Positions 35,727 to 47,510 of a stretch of DNA of 64,000 bases are shown piece after piece. The position numbers were made by a program, and so were the translations under genes. Source of the DNA: Ottelia alismoides (lineage: Eukaryota; Streptophyta; Magnoliopsida; Alismatales; Hydrocharitaceae); contig JAZKJV010010123.1 in the NCBI GenBank assembly GCA_037367405.1, positions 1-64,000 of the forward strand, read 5' to 3'. Each line of letters starts with the position of its first letter. The first letter of the stretch is position 1. Below the pieces are notes generated by a model. It did not search any database. It saw only the letters and a program-made list of their open reading frames with translations, and had not been told where the DNA came from.

Positions 35727-35731
35727 GGCAT
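35727..35731. other. Target-site duplication GGCAT, right copy
   Basis: Exact copy of 18834-18838, defining the right edge of the Athila-like element. Confidence 0.9.
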
Positions 35732-37117
35732 AGCTTATCGAAGGATGGTGGAGCAGTTGTTGGATCTCAGCCTTCTGGTGGTCCAAAGAGGAGCTCAAGG
35801 CAGAGAGAGGTGCTTTGCAGGTTATGGATGCCAATCTCCAAAAGGAGCTCCTGGTGAAGTGCAGCCTGCACAGGTTAGCAACAAAAATGAGCAAAAAAGA
35901 GAGAGGGGAACTTATCTTCCTATTGAAAGGTATAATTAGATGAAGACCTCCATCCTGTGCACGGTCGGAGGTGGTGGGGACTTGAAAGAAGAGAAGAAGA
36001 ATGAGAAGGGGAAGAAAGTGAGGCAGAGTCGAGTCAAAGCCAGGGTTGGTTATGATAAATGAATCAAAGATGGGTTCTGCTGAGAAGATTGGATGAAGAA
36101 AAAGAAGAAATGAGAAGGGCGGGTACTTAAAGATGTGAGGTGCTTTGATTACGAAGGAAATGGAGCAAAGATGTCGAGGAGTCACCTGAAAGGAGTTGAG
36201 GCCCCTATCTTCGCTCAAGTGATTCGGTGGAGGGGCACGAGCTCTGCAGCGGCCGTTGAAGCTGTTGTGACAAGGAGCTGGCAGGTCCTTGGATCACTCC
36301 AATCGTATCCTCATCGTTGCTCAATAGAGGTCTTAGGGGTTGTCACCACCTTCAGACCTGGAGTTGAAAGTTTGGGTATAAAATGGCAGATGAAGATGAT
36401 GGTTGATGAAATGGGTGTTTTTTATTGGGGATGGGGAAATGGGGTTTATGGAGAACAGATGATGGTTATTATCATTGGGGGTTAAGCGCGGGGTGTGCGG
36501 AGTCATCGGTGAGGGTATCCGAGGCAGGACAATAGAGGAAACGGATGACGGGAAAGGGGAGACATTGGGTTTTTGCATATAACCGTCACGAAGAGGGTGA
36601 GTTGACCCGAGGTCAAGTCAACAAGGTGTGTGGTTGGTGGGGAGTAAGAGAGGTGAGGGGTGGGATGATGTGGATATGTGGCTGAGGTCGCCCAATAGAA
36701 AGAGGCCACATAGATTTGACTTGTTGGCCAGACCAAAAAAAGATAAAGAAAATTAAAAAGAGAGAGGATGGACTGAAATGAAAAAATGCTATTCATGAAA
36801 AATATTGACGTCAATGAGATCTACATTTTTCATAAAGATTCCAAAATCAAAGAAAACTCATGTACAAGATATTGATTTGGAAAGATATTTTGTAGAATAA
36901 AATACCTTTTTTTTAATGTTTTGTATTTTTTTCTTTAACATTTTATAAAAAGTAATGCAAGATAAAGTTGAAAAAAGATACTAGGAATAAAAAAACTAAT
37001 TTAATTTTTAGAAATTTTTACTGATTAGAAAGGAGAATAAAAATCAAGAAAGGAAAAGTACATACATTATATATATGATCACAATACACCATTTTCTTTT
37101 ATTTTTTATATTTTTTG
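35732..37117 (-). repeat. Older Athila-like LTR ('H'), middle piece
   Basis: Continuation of the LTR interrupted at 18838. It is GC-richer to about 36720 and AT-rich after. It has ORFs on both strands (35724-36218, 36135-36485, 36503-36814) without family matches. It is interrupted at 37117 by the small copia element; removing that element and its TTTTG duplication joins it to 39817. The assignment depends on the piece at 39817-40080 having a clear Athila-type LTR end. Confidence 0.5.
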
Positions 37118-37447
37118 TGTTAGAAATTAGGAAAGAATACGAGAAAATGATAAATAGAGCATGAAGAATAGAAAGATAAACATGAACACCAAGAATTTTA
37201 CGTTGAGCCCTACCCCCTGAGGAATGGGATGAAACCACAGGTGAAAGCCTCAAAGGGCCATATGCTTCATTGCTTTTTCTCTCATTGGATACAGGAGGTC
37301 TGGGGCTCCTTATATAGCCTCCACAAAGCCTCCAAGTCTCACCACTGGTAGATGTGAGACTAAACACATGGATGTGGTAAATGGATCCTAGCTTAATCCA
37401 TTTAGCCATCATCAACTTAAGCGACAAACAACACATATACTCCAACA
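37118..37447 (-). repeat. 3' LTR of the small copia element
   Basis: 330 bp. It is about 60 bases longer than the other LTR because of a segment around 37345-37425 that the right LTR lacks. The polypurine tract follows at 37448-37465. Confidence 0.85.
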
Positions 37448-37839
37448 CTCCCCCTCAAGATGGAGCATGCAATTCTCAGCTCGGACAAACAGTAAGAGAT
37501 CTCAAACTCATACTACAGGACACTACAGATAATATTAATTCAATGCACACAACTGTTGTCTATTGTCGATGATGTTACTTCTCATGTCATGCAGGTGAGG
37601 AGGACAAACGGCTGGAGTGTGAGTCAACTGAGTGTGCTCTAGACTATGCCTATCAGAGCCACTGAAATTGGATGAGTCTCCACCTGGAGAACTGTGGCCT
37701 GCCACAACCTATGGACAACTGCTCGATCTTTGAAAGGGCCGAACTGGAAAGCCATGGGGTGCAATCCTCGTTGGAGTCCATGATCGCTGGAAAATGGAGT
37801 ATGAAGAAGTCTCCTCGTCGGAGAACTGGGTCTCCCCCA

Positions 37840-37980
37840 TCTAGCTCAGAGAATGGTACTCTAATCTGGAGTCCTTATGAGCCACATGAAAACCTTAGCC
37901 AACATTGCATAAAGAATGGTACTCTACTCTGGAGTCCCATGGAACACATGAAAACTCCAGCCAAAAATAAGAATGATGGG
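37840..37980. repeat. Short direct repeats inside the small copia element
   Basis: GAATGGTACTCTAATCTGGAG near 37852 recurs as GAATGGTACTCTACTCTGGAG near 37915, each followed by a related CACATGAAAAC or CACATGAAAACT string. The phrase GAGTCTGAAACT also recurs near 38070 and 38117. The same repeats are in copy 2. Confidence 0.7.
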
Positions 37981-38579
37981 GACCACACAAAATACGACAA
38001 TCATGTGAACATCTAAAGAAGACCGCATACATGCGCATGTCTGAAACTGAAGACTAGGAATCAATTGTCGAGTCTGAAACTGTGTATCAAATTGTGGACT
38101 CAGAATTTGAACATCGAGTCTGAAACTACGCATGGAGAATTTCCATCTGAAAAATTGTAAAGTCGGGATTCTGAACGGGTATCTGGACTGGATCTGAAAT
38201 CTATCCCTGAATTGGAACTGGAACTGGAATTTGAATTGTCATAGTGATGATTTCGGAGAACTCTACACAATATCCCCCCTTTCTCCCATGCTTGTCAGAA
38301 AATCAGCATCGATGAAGTTGGGAGAAGACAACAAGTATGGGGAGAAAAATCAAATAAGCCATCATTCATATTTTCCGCTTTTCTTGCAATTTTTTTCCTT
38401 TTTCAGCTATTTCCATTTTTTATAGTCACATTTTTATAAAATAAGATGTATTTTTTCTAAGCTTCAATCATTTTTTAAATAAGTCGTTGCCATTTTTTAG
38501 ACTTCATGGGACCAATTGGCCGAAAATGCAGTAGAGATATAATTTTTTTAAAGGGGCTAATGAGCCCTTTCATCCCACA

Positions 38580-39300
38580 ACACAAGGGTTCCAATCATGG
38601 GAACCCTCCTTCAAATGCTTCCACCCCCGATGGGGCAAGGAGGAGAGACACCCCCAAATGGGGCTTCTGTGAGTTTGGAGAGGGCGACAACGTCGCTCGT
38701 GTTTGCTAGCAGGAGGAGATCACCGTCTTGGAGAAGGAGGAGGTGGAGCTCTCCGCCAATGATGGGAGATCACGAGCTCCGCCTGGAGCTCCGTGCTTTG
38801 CGCTTGGGAGGTGGATGTACTGCCTGATGTTGGATTAGGGCTCTCCATGGAGCTCGGATAGGGGGTTTGGCGCCACAAGAAGGAGAGGCGCGACGGGGGT
38901 GGCTCCATCACTCCATGCTCTATTGGAGTGGCACACGATGCAGAGAGAGTTCTACCTGCATGAGATGCGAGATTGGCAGAGTGGGTTGGACCGCGAGGGC
39001 TCGCGCAACCTGCGCGAGTTGAAGAGAGAGCCCCCCTGCGGGAATTTTTTTCGTGATCAAGAACGAAAGAGTTCCTTGGATAGTGCTGAAGGAGTTGGAT
39101 TGTGTTGCGCCTCCTGAGGTTGTTACGCAATCGAGGATGATGTTTCAAGGTGATGTGATCGTTGATATTAGGTATCTAGAAAACCCTGCTCTGATGCCTG
39201 GAAGAGGCGTTGCCAGAACTGGAGGCTCAACTCTATTGCTTCTCTTTGAGTTAGGGTTCCAATTGGGAACTATAGATGCATCCTCAGACTTGAACTAGAA
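38580..39300. other. GC-rich, non-retroviral interior of the small copia element
   Basis: This block is strikingly richer in G and C than the DNA around it. It carries overlapping ORFs on both strands: 38720-39148 (-, 142 codons), 38899-39117 (+) and 39053-39298 (+). None shows gag, protease, IN or RT motifs. The base composition and lack of retroviral motifs suggest captured foreign sequence, possibly a host gene fragment, but I recognise no protein and cannot choose a coding strand. The same block is repeated at 42360-43080 with few changes, including codon changes on both strands, so there is no sign of protein-level constraint. Confidence 0.4.
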
Positions 39301-39542
39301 CAATCTTATATCATATTGATTTTTAGAATTGGAACATATGATCATAAAAAATGATATAAATCTTCATGAATAAACTACAAACTTGACTAGGGCATCCGCC
39401 AGAATTAGGGTTTCGGAAGAAACCCTAGAACTTGATCTTGAAGGAATCTTTAGAATAATCTTCACGAATAACAACCAATAAAATCTCGAATAAATGATAA
39501 AAGAAAGTAAGTCCATGAGAATTGAACCTTGCTCTAATACAT

Positions 39543-39811
39543 TGTTAGAAACTAAGATTGCGGAAGTGAAAATGATAAACAAAGCATGAAGAACCGAAAG
39601 ATAAACATGAACACCAAGAATTTTATGCGGGACCCTACTCCCTAAGGAGGGGGATGAAACCACAGGAGAAGGCCTCAAACGGTCATATGCTTCATTGCTT
39701 TTTCTCTCATTAGATAGAGGAGGTCTGGGGCTCCTTATGACCTCCACAGAGCCTCCAAGTCCCACTACTGCATCTACATATCAAGGGGCACACAACACAT
39801 ATACTCCAACA
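39543..39811 (-). repeat. 5' LTR of the small copia element
   Basis: 269 bp, TGTTAGAAAC to CTCCAACA, matching the left LTR except for the missing 60-base segment and the TATA change. Followed by the TTTTG target duplication. Confidence 0.85.
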
Positions 39812-39816
39812 TTTTG

Positions 39817-40080
39817 GATTTTCTTTCTTTATATAAATTCATTAAATAATTCAAAGAAGATAAGTGAAAAAGAAATGAACCAAAATAATTAGTTTTTGCA
39901 CTTGAAATAATAAACACAAGTTTAGTGATTTTTTAGATTTATTTATTTACCAGAATTAACCTTAATTTTATTCAATATTAGTAGAGTTAACTAAGTTATT
40001 TTAGAAGGTTTATTTAGTGAATTATTAAGGAAATTTTTGCTAAGATCCTTATATAAAGTAGATGAATCATGTATTCATCA
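39817..40080 (-). repeat. Older Athila-like LTR ('H'), last piece
   Basis: Ends ATGAATCATGTATTCATCA at 40080, followed by CCCCCCATACTTAG. The Athila-like LTR at 18839-22129 ends ATCATAGATTCATCA followed by TTCCCCTATACTT. The shared ending and the adjacent C-rich string (a polypurine tract on the - strand) show that this is the inner edge of an Athila-type LTR on the - strand. Confidence 0.65.
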
Positions 40081-41026
40081 CCCCCCATACTTAGATCTTT
40101 GCTTGTCCTCGAGCATTTTTAATGAGTTAGAAAGTTAAATCCTCAACTATGCAAGTGTGAACACAAGACTTAAAGACCAATCCACGAGTTTCAGGTGCCT
40201 CATTAAATCTAAGTCAAATCAAATCTCATCCAAATGGAACTCAACATTTCTAATTATCAAACACTCCACAGATACATATATTTATAGCAGATATGATGTT
40301 AATGTGTTTATTTCATTCTCCTGCATAAAGTTTTTGCTTTTCCCAAAGTCCTAGTCTAAGAGGCTCTCTCCTATGGACTCAATCCTTGACTATGGTCCAA
40401 TGATCAAGTTTCTCATTAGTTTGCCATCTCTTTAGATCTTAGACTTGAAAGTGTAATGATGAACATGCCAAATATGGAGGAAGTAGGATTGTGTCTTTTC
40501 TTTTATCCTCTCATTGGAACAAGGATCTTTCAGGTGCTTTATTATACATACATGTATTTTTGATTATGAAACATCATGTCTGTCAAGAGATTTTTGGAGT
40601 CGTCTATACCTATTTTTCTGGGATGCACTGAGGTGTGCCTTTTTTAAGTACGTAAGGTACCTTCTACACCCATGATTGTGGCATTTACGATGCGTGGCCT
40701 TTTTTTGCACTCGCTTGACTCATATATCCTAATAAATTTGGTCGAAGTGAATACTTTGAAAAGTCTGGGACTTCTTACCAATTCTTCTGCTCTTTTGTCA
40801 GAATTTTCTTTGGATTTTTGAGCTTTTTCTTTGATTTTTTGGAATGATAATGGTATGGCTATCTACACTGCTTTCACCAAGTTGACGCATGATGATTCAC
40901 TTTTTAAGGTTTCTAACATACACCGGTACCTATGTTAAGTCAAGATTAGTACAGGGACCTTTGTCTGCATATAGGCTTATATGCTGACACTCAGATTTCA
41001 TGAACTGACCCCCAATCAAGTCACAT

Positions 41027-43588
41027 CCTCAAAGGGCCATATGCTTCATTGCTTTTTCTCTCATTGGATACAGGAGGTCTGGGGCTCCTTATATAGCCTC
41101 CACAAAGCCTCCAAGTCTCACCACTGGTAGATGTGAGACTAAACACATGGATGTGGTAAATGGATCCTAGCTTAATCCATTTAGCCATCATCAACTTAAG
41201 CGACAAACAACACATATACTCCAACACTCCCCCTCAAGATGGAGCATGCAATTCTCAGCTCGGACAAACAGTAAGAGATCTCAAACTCATACTACAGGAC
41301 ACTACAGATAATATTAATTCAATGCACACAACTGTTGTCTATTGTCGATGATGTTACTTCTCATGTCATGCAGGTGAGGAGGACAAACGGCTGGAGTGTG
41401 AGTCAACTGAGTGTGCTCTAGACTATGCCTATCAGAGCCACTGAAATTGGATGAGTCTCCACCTGGAGAACTGTGGCCTGCCACAACCTATGGACAACTG
41501 CTCGATCTTTGAAAGGGCCGAACTGGAAAGCCATGGGGTGCAATCCTCGTTGGAGTCCATGATCGCTGGAAAATGGAGTATGAAGAAGTCTCCTCGTCGG
41601 AGAACTGGGTCTCCCCCATCTAGCTCAGAGAATGGTACTCTAATCTGGAGTCCTTATGAGCCACATGAAAACCTTAGCCAACATTGCATAAAGAATGGTA
41701 CTCTACTCTGGAGTCCCATGGAACACATGAAAACTCCAGCCAAAAATAAGAATGATGGGGACCACACAAAATACGACAATCATGTGAACATCTAAAGAAG
41801 ACCGCATACATGCGCATGTCTGAAACTGAAGACTAGGAATCAATTGTCGAGTCTGAAACTGTGTATCAAATTGTGGACTCAGAATTTGAACATCGAGTCT
41901 GAAACTACGCATGGAGAATTTCCATCTGAAAAATTGTAAAGTCGGGATTCTGAACGGGTATCTGGACTGGATCTGAAATCTATCCCTGAATTGGAACTGG
42001 AACTGGAATTTGAATTGTCATAGTGATGATTTCGGAGAACTCTACACAATATCCCCCCTTTCTCCCATGCTTGTCAGAAAATCAGCATCGATGAAGTTGG
42101 GAGAAGACAACAAGTATGGGGAGAAAAATCAAATAAGCCATCATTCATATTTTCCGCTTTTCTTGCAATTTTTTCCTTTTTCAGCTATTTCCATTTTTTA
42201 TAGTCACATTTTTATAAAATAAGATGTATTTTTTCTAAGCTTCAATCATTTTTTAAATAAGTCGTTGCCATTTTTTAGACTTCATGGGACCAATTGGCCG
42301 AAAATGCAGTAGAGATATAATTTTTTAAAGGGGCTAATGAGCCCTTTCATCCCACAACACAAGGGTTCCAATCATGGGAACCCTCCTTCAAATGCTTCCA
42401 CCCCCGATGGGGCAAGGAGGAGAGACACCCCCAAATGGGGCTTCTGTGAGTTTGGAGAGGGCGACAACGTCGCTCGTGTTTGCTAGCAGGAGGAGATCAC
42501 CGTCTTGGAGAAGGAGGAGGTGGAGCTCTCCGCCAATGATGGGAGATCACGAGCTCCGCCTGGAGCTCCGTGCTTTGCGCTTGGGAGGTGGATGTACTTC
42601 CTGAAGTTGGATTAGGGCTCTCCATGGAGCTCGGATAGGGGGTTTGGCTCCACAAGAAGGAGAGGCGCGACGGGGGTGGCTCCATCACTCCATGCTCTAT
42701 TGGAGTGGCACACGATGCAGAGAGAGTTCTACCTGCACGAGATGCGAGATTGGCAGAGTGGGTTGGACCGCGAGGGCTCGCGCAACCTGCACGAGTTGAA
42801 GAGAGAGCCCCCCTGCGGGAATTTTTTTCGTGATCAAGAACGAAAGAGTTCCTTGGATAGTGCTGAAGGAGTTGGATTGTGTTGCGCCTCCTGAGGTTGT
42901 TACGCAATCGAGGATGATGTTTCAAGGTGATGTGATCGTTGATATTAGGTATCTAGAAAACCCTGCTCTGATGCCTGGAAGAGGCGTTGCCAGAACTGGA
43001 GGCTCAACTCTATTGCTTCTCTTTGAGTTAGGGTTCCAATTGGGAACTATAGATGCATCCTCAGACTTGAACTAGAACAATCTTATATCATATTGATTTT
43101 TAGAATTGGAACATATGATCATAAAAAATGATATAAATCTTCATGAATAAACTACAAACTTGACTAGGGCATCCGCCAGAATTAGGGTTTCGGAAGAAAC
43201 CCTAGAACTTAATCTTGAAGGAATCTTTAGAATAATCTTCACGAATAACAACCAATAAAATCTCGAATAAATGACAAAAGAAAGTAAGTCCATGAGAATT
43301 GAACCTTGCTCTAATACATTGTTAGAAACTAAGATTGTGGAAGTGAAAATGATAAACAAAGCATGAAGAACCGAAAGATAAACATGAACACCAAGAATTT
43401 TATGCGGGACCCTACTCCCTAAGGAGGGGGATGAAACCACAGGAGAAGGCCTCAAACGGTCATATGCTTCATTGCTTTTTCTCTCATTAGATAGAGGAGG
43501 TCTGGGGCTCCTTATGACCTCCACAGAGCCTCCAAGTCCCACTACTGCATCTACATATCAAGGGGCACACAACACATATACTCCAACA
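41027..43588 (-). mobile_element. Second copy of the small copia element, lacking the outer 130 bp of one LTR
   Basis: Arose by the tandem duplication and not by transposition: it starts mid-LTR, has no target duplication on its left, and its right flank is identical to that of the first copy. The left LTR fragment is 41027-41226, the polypurine tract follows at 41227-41244, and the right LTR is 43320-43588. Confidence 0.92.
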
Positions 43589-44803
43589 TTTTGGATTTTC
43601 TTTCTTTATATAAATTCATTAAATAATTCAAAGAAGATAAGTGAAAAAGAAATGAACCAAAATAATTAGTTTTTGCACTTGAAATAATAAACACAAGTTT
43701 AGTGATTTTTTAGATTTATTTATTTACCAGAATTAACATTAATTTTATTCAATATTAGTAGAGTTAACTAAGTTATTTTAGAAGGTTTATTTAGTGAATT
43801 ATTAAGGAAATTTTTGCTAAGATCCTTATATAAAGTAGATGAATCATGTATTCATCACCCCCCATACTTAGATCTTTGCTTGTCCTCGAGCATTTTTAAT
43901 GAGTTAGAAAGTTAAATCCTCAACTATGCAAGTGTGAACACAAGACTTAAAGACCAATCCACGAGTTTCAGGTGCCTCATTAAATCTAAGTCAAATCAAA
44001 TCTCATCCAAAAGGAACTCAACATTTCTAATTATCAAACACTCCACAGATACATATATTTATAGCAGATATGATGTTAATGTGTTTATTTCATTCTCCTG
44101 CATAAAGTTTTTGCTTTTCCCAAAGTCCTAGTCTAAGAGGCTCTCTCCTATGGACTCAATCCTTGACTATGGTCCAATGATCAAGTTTCTCATTAGTTTG
44201 CCATCTCTTTAGATCTTAGACTTGAAAGTGTAATGATGAACATGCCAAATATGGAGGAAGTAGGATTGTGTCTTTTCTTTTATCCTCTCATTGGAACAAG
44301 GATCTTCCAGGTGCTTTATTATACATACATGTATTTTTGATTATGAAACATCATGTCTGTCAAGAGATTTTTGGAGTCGTCTATACCTATTTTTCTGGGA
44401 TGCACTGAGGTGTGCCTTTTTTAAGTACGTAAGGTACCTTCTACACCCATGATTGTGGCATTTACGATGCGTGGCCTTTTTTTGCACTCGCTTGACTCAT
44501 ATATCCTAATAAATTTGGTCGAAGTGAATACTTTGAAAAGTCTGGGACTTCTTACCAATTCTTCTGCTCTTTTGTCAGAATTTTCTTTGGATTTTTGAGC
44601 TTTTTCTTTGATTTTTTGGAATGATAATGGTATGGCTATCTACACTGCTTTCACCAAGTTGACGCATGATGATTCACTTTTTAAGGTTTCTAACATACAC
44701 CGGTACCTATGTTAAGTCAAGATTAGTACAGGGACCTTTGTCTGCATATAGGCTTATATGCTGACACTCAGATTTCATGAACTGACCCTCAATCAAGTCA
44801 CAT
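41027..44803. repeat. 3.78-kb tandem duplication, copy 2
   Basis: Repeats 37248-41026. Starts inside an LTR of the small copia element. At its right edge the sequence CCTCAA continues as GAATCTGATT at 44804, whereas at the copy 1/copy 2 junction CCTCAA continues as AGGGCC. The six bases CCTCAA are therefore shared by both original breakpoints. Confidence 0.95.
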
Positions 44804-46513
44804 CCTCAAGAATCTGATTCGACCTCAAGTCTCACATTCTAGTTCCACAGACGAAAGATTGACTCATCACAAAGATTATGTCATCGTGCAAGTGTTGTGC
44901 TGGTAATATTCCTTTAAGTTCTTGATATTCTACATGCAATATAGCACACATATCTTCTAAATAGGGATGTTAAGTATTTTAAGTCTTAGGACCCTAATGG
45001 ACAAGAGTGATGCGACTTGGACTCAAGTGTCACTCTAAAACAAGTAGTCTAGAATACACAAGTCTTGTATTGTATGAAGGTGCCACAGATAAAATCTTAG
45101 ATTATAATATTTTTTAAGAAGTTAAATAATGACCATCCTAAACTCATACGGCTAGTTAAATATACTTTCAGCTAGTATGGGTGTAAGTACGGATCATAGA
45201 ATGACTACTCGTGTTACTTAAGGACGGTGCCTTGCGTGTTGTCCATTAACTACCTTTTTTGTTAAGGGAGACCATAATTCCCTCACAAAAAAGTAGCTAG
45301 TTGTTTTGAAATTAAGTAGTCAAAATTGGCCCTTAAAAAGTTTTTAATTTTTTTCAAAACATATATTATATACACAAATTTTTTTATAGTATACATATTA
45401 TACATAAAACTTGCACATACCCAGTTTCTAGTTAAAAAACAGTTAAAGTACAAGTTACGGGTAATGTATATAGTGTTGGACATGCGATCCCACGACGAGC
45501 CATTATGCAGTAAATGTTATTGCAAATATCATACCCAGATCTGAAATTTAGAATAATTAATTTGCATAATAGTTTCCTTAGTACAAATAGGGTTATGTAC
45601 GATGGCCATCTTAATGATCATACTGTTGTTGATTCAATTGTTGAATCATAGTGGCTGGTGCTTGGATGAATATCTAAAGGGTTAGATTGAGGACTCATCG
45701 AGCACCGTCAAATAATTATTAAGAGATGATCTCCAGCCTGAGAAGGAGATGGCAATCCTTTCTTTAAAGGTTGATATCTAACCGACCTCTTGGAGTAGGT
45801 CCTCTGCATGGGAATAGAGATTCGGATGTGTTAGATAAGTTAGGTAAAAATTTGACTTAAAAAGATCGAGATAACCAAAGACCTATGTCGTATGTTGTCA
45901 CGTTATAGGTACACATCCTCTGACCGGAGACAGATGTGTTACTATAAGTCTGAGTATGTACATTTGGCAGACCAATAGGTTGATGACCTATTCAAGGTCT
46001 ATACATTGACGTGCTGGTGTGCATGCAAGGGCATATGAGTAATACGATCTCTCAAAGGGATTATATAGATTCATTTACTGAACCAGAAAACATGAGCTCA
46101 CTCATGAGATATTGGGAAGAATCAAATTCCATGCACGGTCGTCTCGCTTTGGAAGCTTGACTGAATTTGTAAGGTTTGATATATGCTTTTGGAAAGTATA
46201 TGATCAACACCTAAATAAGATATATGCTTTTGGAAAGTATATGATCGATATCGACTCCCAATGATTGACCGAGAAACTTAATAATAAAATCCTGAAGTAG
46301 ACAGTGTAAAATTGATTTAATACTTTGGGTTTATTCTGGATCTTCCGGTATGGTAGGATGTACATGCATTAGGAATAATTGAGGGTGATGTGATCATAAA
46401 CGATTGTATAACCATAATGCTCCTTATCATAGGGAGTAATGAAACATGTCTAGATTTTAGTGACTCCTCTTAGTAGAGAAGTGATGTGATCTTGGTTCAA
46501 ATGTTGGACATTG

Positions 46514-47128
46514 ATCTGAATGTGATTCAGATGCAATGAGATGATTAGATTTGTGATCTTGATTTAATCAAGCATCTATGAGAGGTATGTAGGATCTGGA
46601 GTTAAGATGTGATCTCAATATCCAAGTCACTATACGTGGAATAATACAATCGCCATGTCCTTATCTCCAAGTATCAGCGGAGAAAGCGCATGATCCTTAA
46701 AGGAGCTCATGGATAATTTCATTGTTGATATATGTAGCTGAGCATTGAGAAAATGATAATTAAATGTGATTTAATTATCATGAATAATATGAATTTGATT
46801 CATATTATAATGAGAGATATTGAAGATAAATAAATGTGATTTAAATATCTAAGATGCAAATAATGTGAATGTGATTCATATTATTTGGGCACATGAGAAT
46901 AGAGATCCAAGATGATTAAATGTGATTTAATTATCATGGATATGAATAATGTGCATAGCACTATCCTAATTATTCATATATATTATAAATATGATTTATA
47001 ATGTATTAGAAAGAGCCTATTGTGATTTATATTTGTTGATTAATTATTGATGTGTATTGGATTCACGTTGGATAATTAGTTGAAAATGTAAATCACATTT
47101 TATGTTGGGTTGTGAATGTGATTCACAA
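46514..47128. repeat. Array of GTG-centred short palindromes in the copia LTR
   Basis: Imperfect to perfect inverted repeats whose spacer is GTG or a one-base variant and whose arms end in AAT and ATT but are otherwise different. Examples: 46514-46532 (ATCTGAAT-GTG-ATTCAGAT), 46754-46780 (12-bp perfect arms around GTG), 46784-46808 (11-bp perfect arms around TTG), 46824-46850 (two mismatches), 46859-46885 (12-bp arms, one mismatch), 46911-46935 (one mismatch), 46982-47002 (9-bp arms around ATG) and 47110-47128 (TTGTGAAT-GTG-ATTCACAA). The other two LTRs keep the array. Function unknown. Confidence 0.85.
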
Positions 47129-47510
47129 TTTTCCAATGACAGGATTGCAATATTCACAAAATTATTATGAATTATTTTTTGTAGAATAATTTACAACGAG
47201 TATTGTAATTCTTGGAGATTTCCATGGAATAATGCAATCTCATGAGATTACATGAGGTTGGATCCTTCCAATTGGGAGAGTGGACAACCACCAACTCCCA
47301 GTAGGAAAGGGTCGCCGTCCACTCCCATATCATGGAAGGAGGCAATCTCCATTCCATAATCTCCATGCTTGATTGGTTAATTTTTGGATTAATTATATTG
47401 ATATATATATATATATTTAATCTAAATTAAATTAAATTTTATCGTGTTTTTAAAACAAAATCTTGGCCATTGAAAAAAACACAAATCATCTCATCCATTT
47501 ATTTTGTGTA

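Larger units (their letters stand above)
37118..39811 (-). mobile_element. Small non-autonomous Ty1/copia-type element
   Basis: A 2.7-kb element on the - strand. LTRs at 37118-37447 and 39543-39811 begin TGTTAGAAA and end CTCCAACA on the + strand. The flanking duplication is TTTTG (37113-37117 and 39812-39816). On the - strand the polypurine tract CTTGAGGGGGAG abuts the left LTR. A mutated Met-tRNA primer site (TGTATTAGAGCAAGG) lies just inside the right LTR. The 2.1-kb interior encodes no gag or pol domain, so it needs enzymes from another element. The left LTR keeps TATATAAG on the - strand near 37308-37316, but the right (5') LTR has CTTATGACC there and has lost its TATA box. Confidence 0.85.
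37248..41026. repeat. 3.78-kb tandem duplication, copy 1
   Basis: Starts CCTCAAAGGGCC inside the left LTR of the small copia element, runs through that element and 1.2 kb of flanking H sequence, and ends just before the next CCTCAAAGGGCC at 41027. I noticed about a dozen single-base or 1-2-base differences from copy 2, so the copies are well over 99% identical. Confidence 0.95.
40081..45473 (-). other. Untranslated 3' part of element H, including the duplicated block
   Basis: Begins with the polypurine tract of H at 40081. No gag or pol domain is visible; the counterpart in the Athila-like element (22130-24230) is also non-coding. The tail near 45380-45473 (ATACATAAAACTTGCACATA then AAAGTACAAGTTACGGGTAA) resembles 23620-23660 (ACATACACACACAAAGTACGAG), supporting homology. 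Copy 2 of the tandem duplication (41027-44803) lies inside it. ORFs 40157-40354 and 45283-45544 are not supported. Confidence 0.55.

Noticed and set aside
36135..36485. 116-codon ORF on the + strand
   Set aside because: It lies within the middle piece of the older LTR, has an overlapping opposite-strand ORF, and no recognisable domain.
46740..47130. CRISPR-like array because of the repeated TGTGATTTA words
   Set aside because: The repeats are palindromes of varied arms with irregular spacing inside a plant retrotransposon LTR; there are no regular spacers or cas genes.
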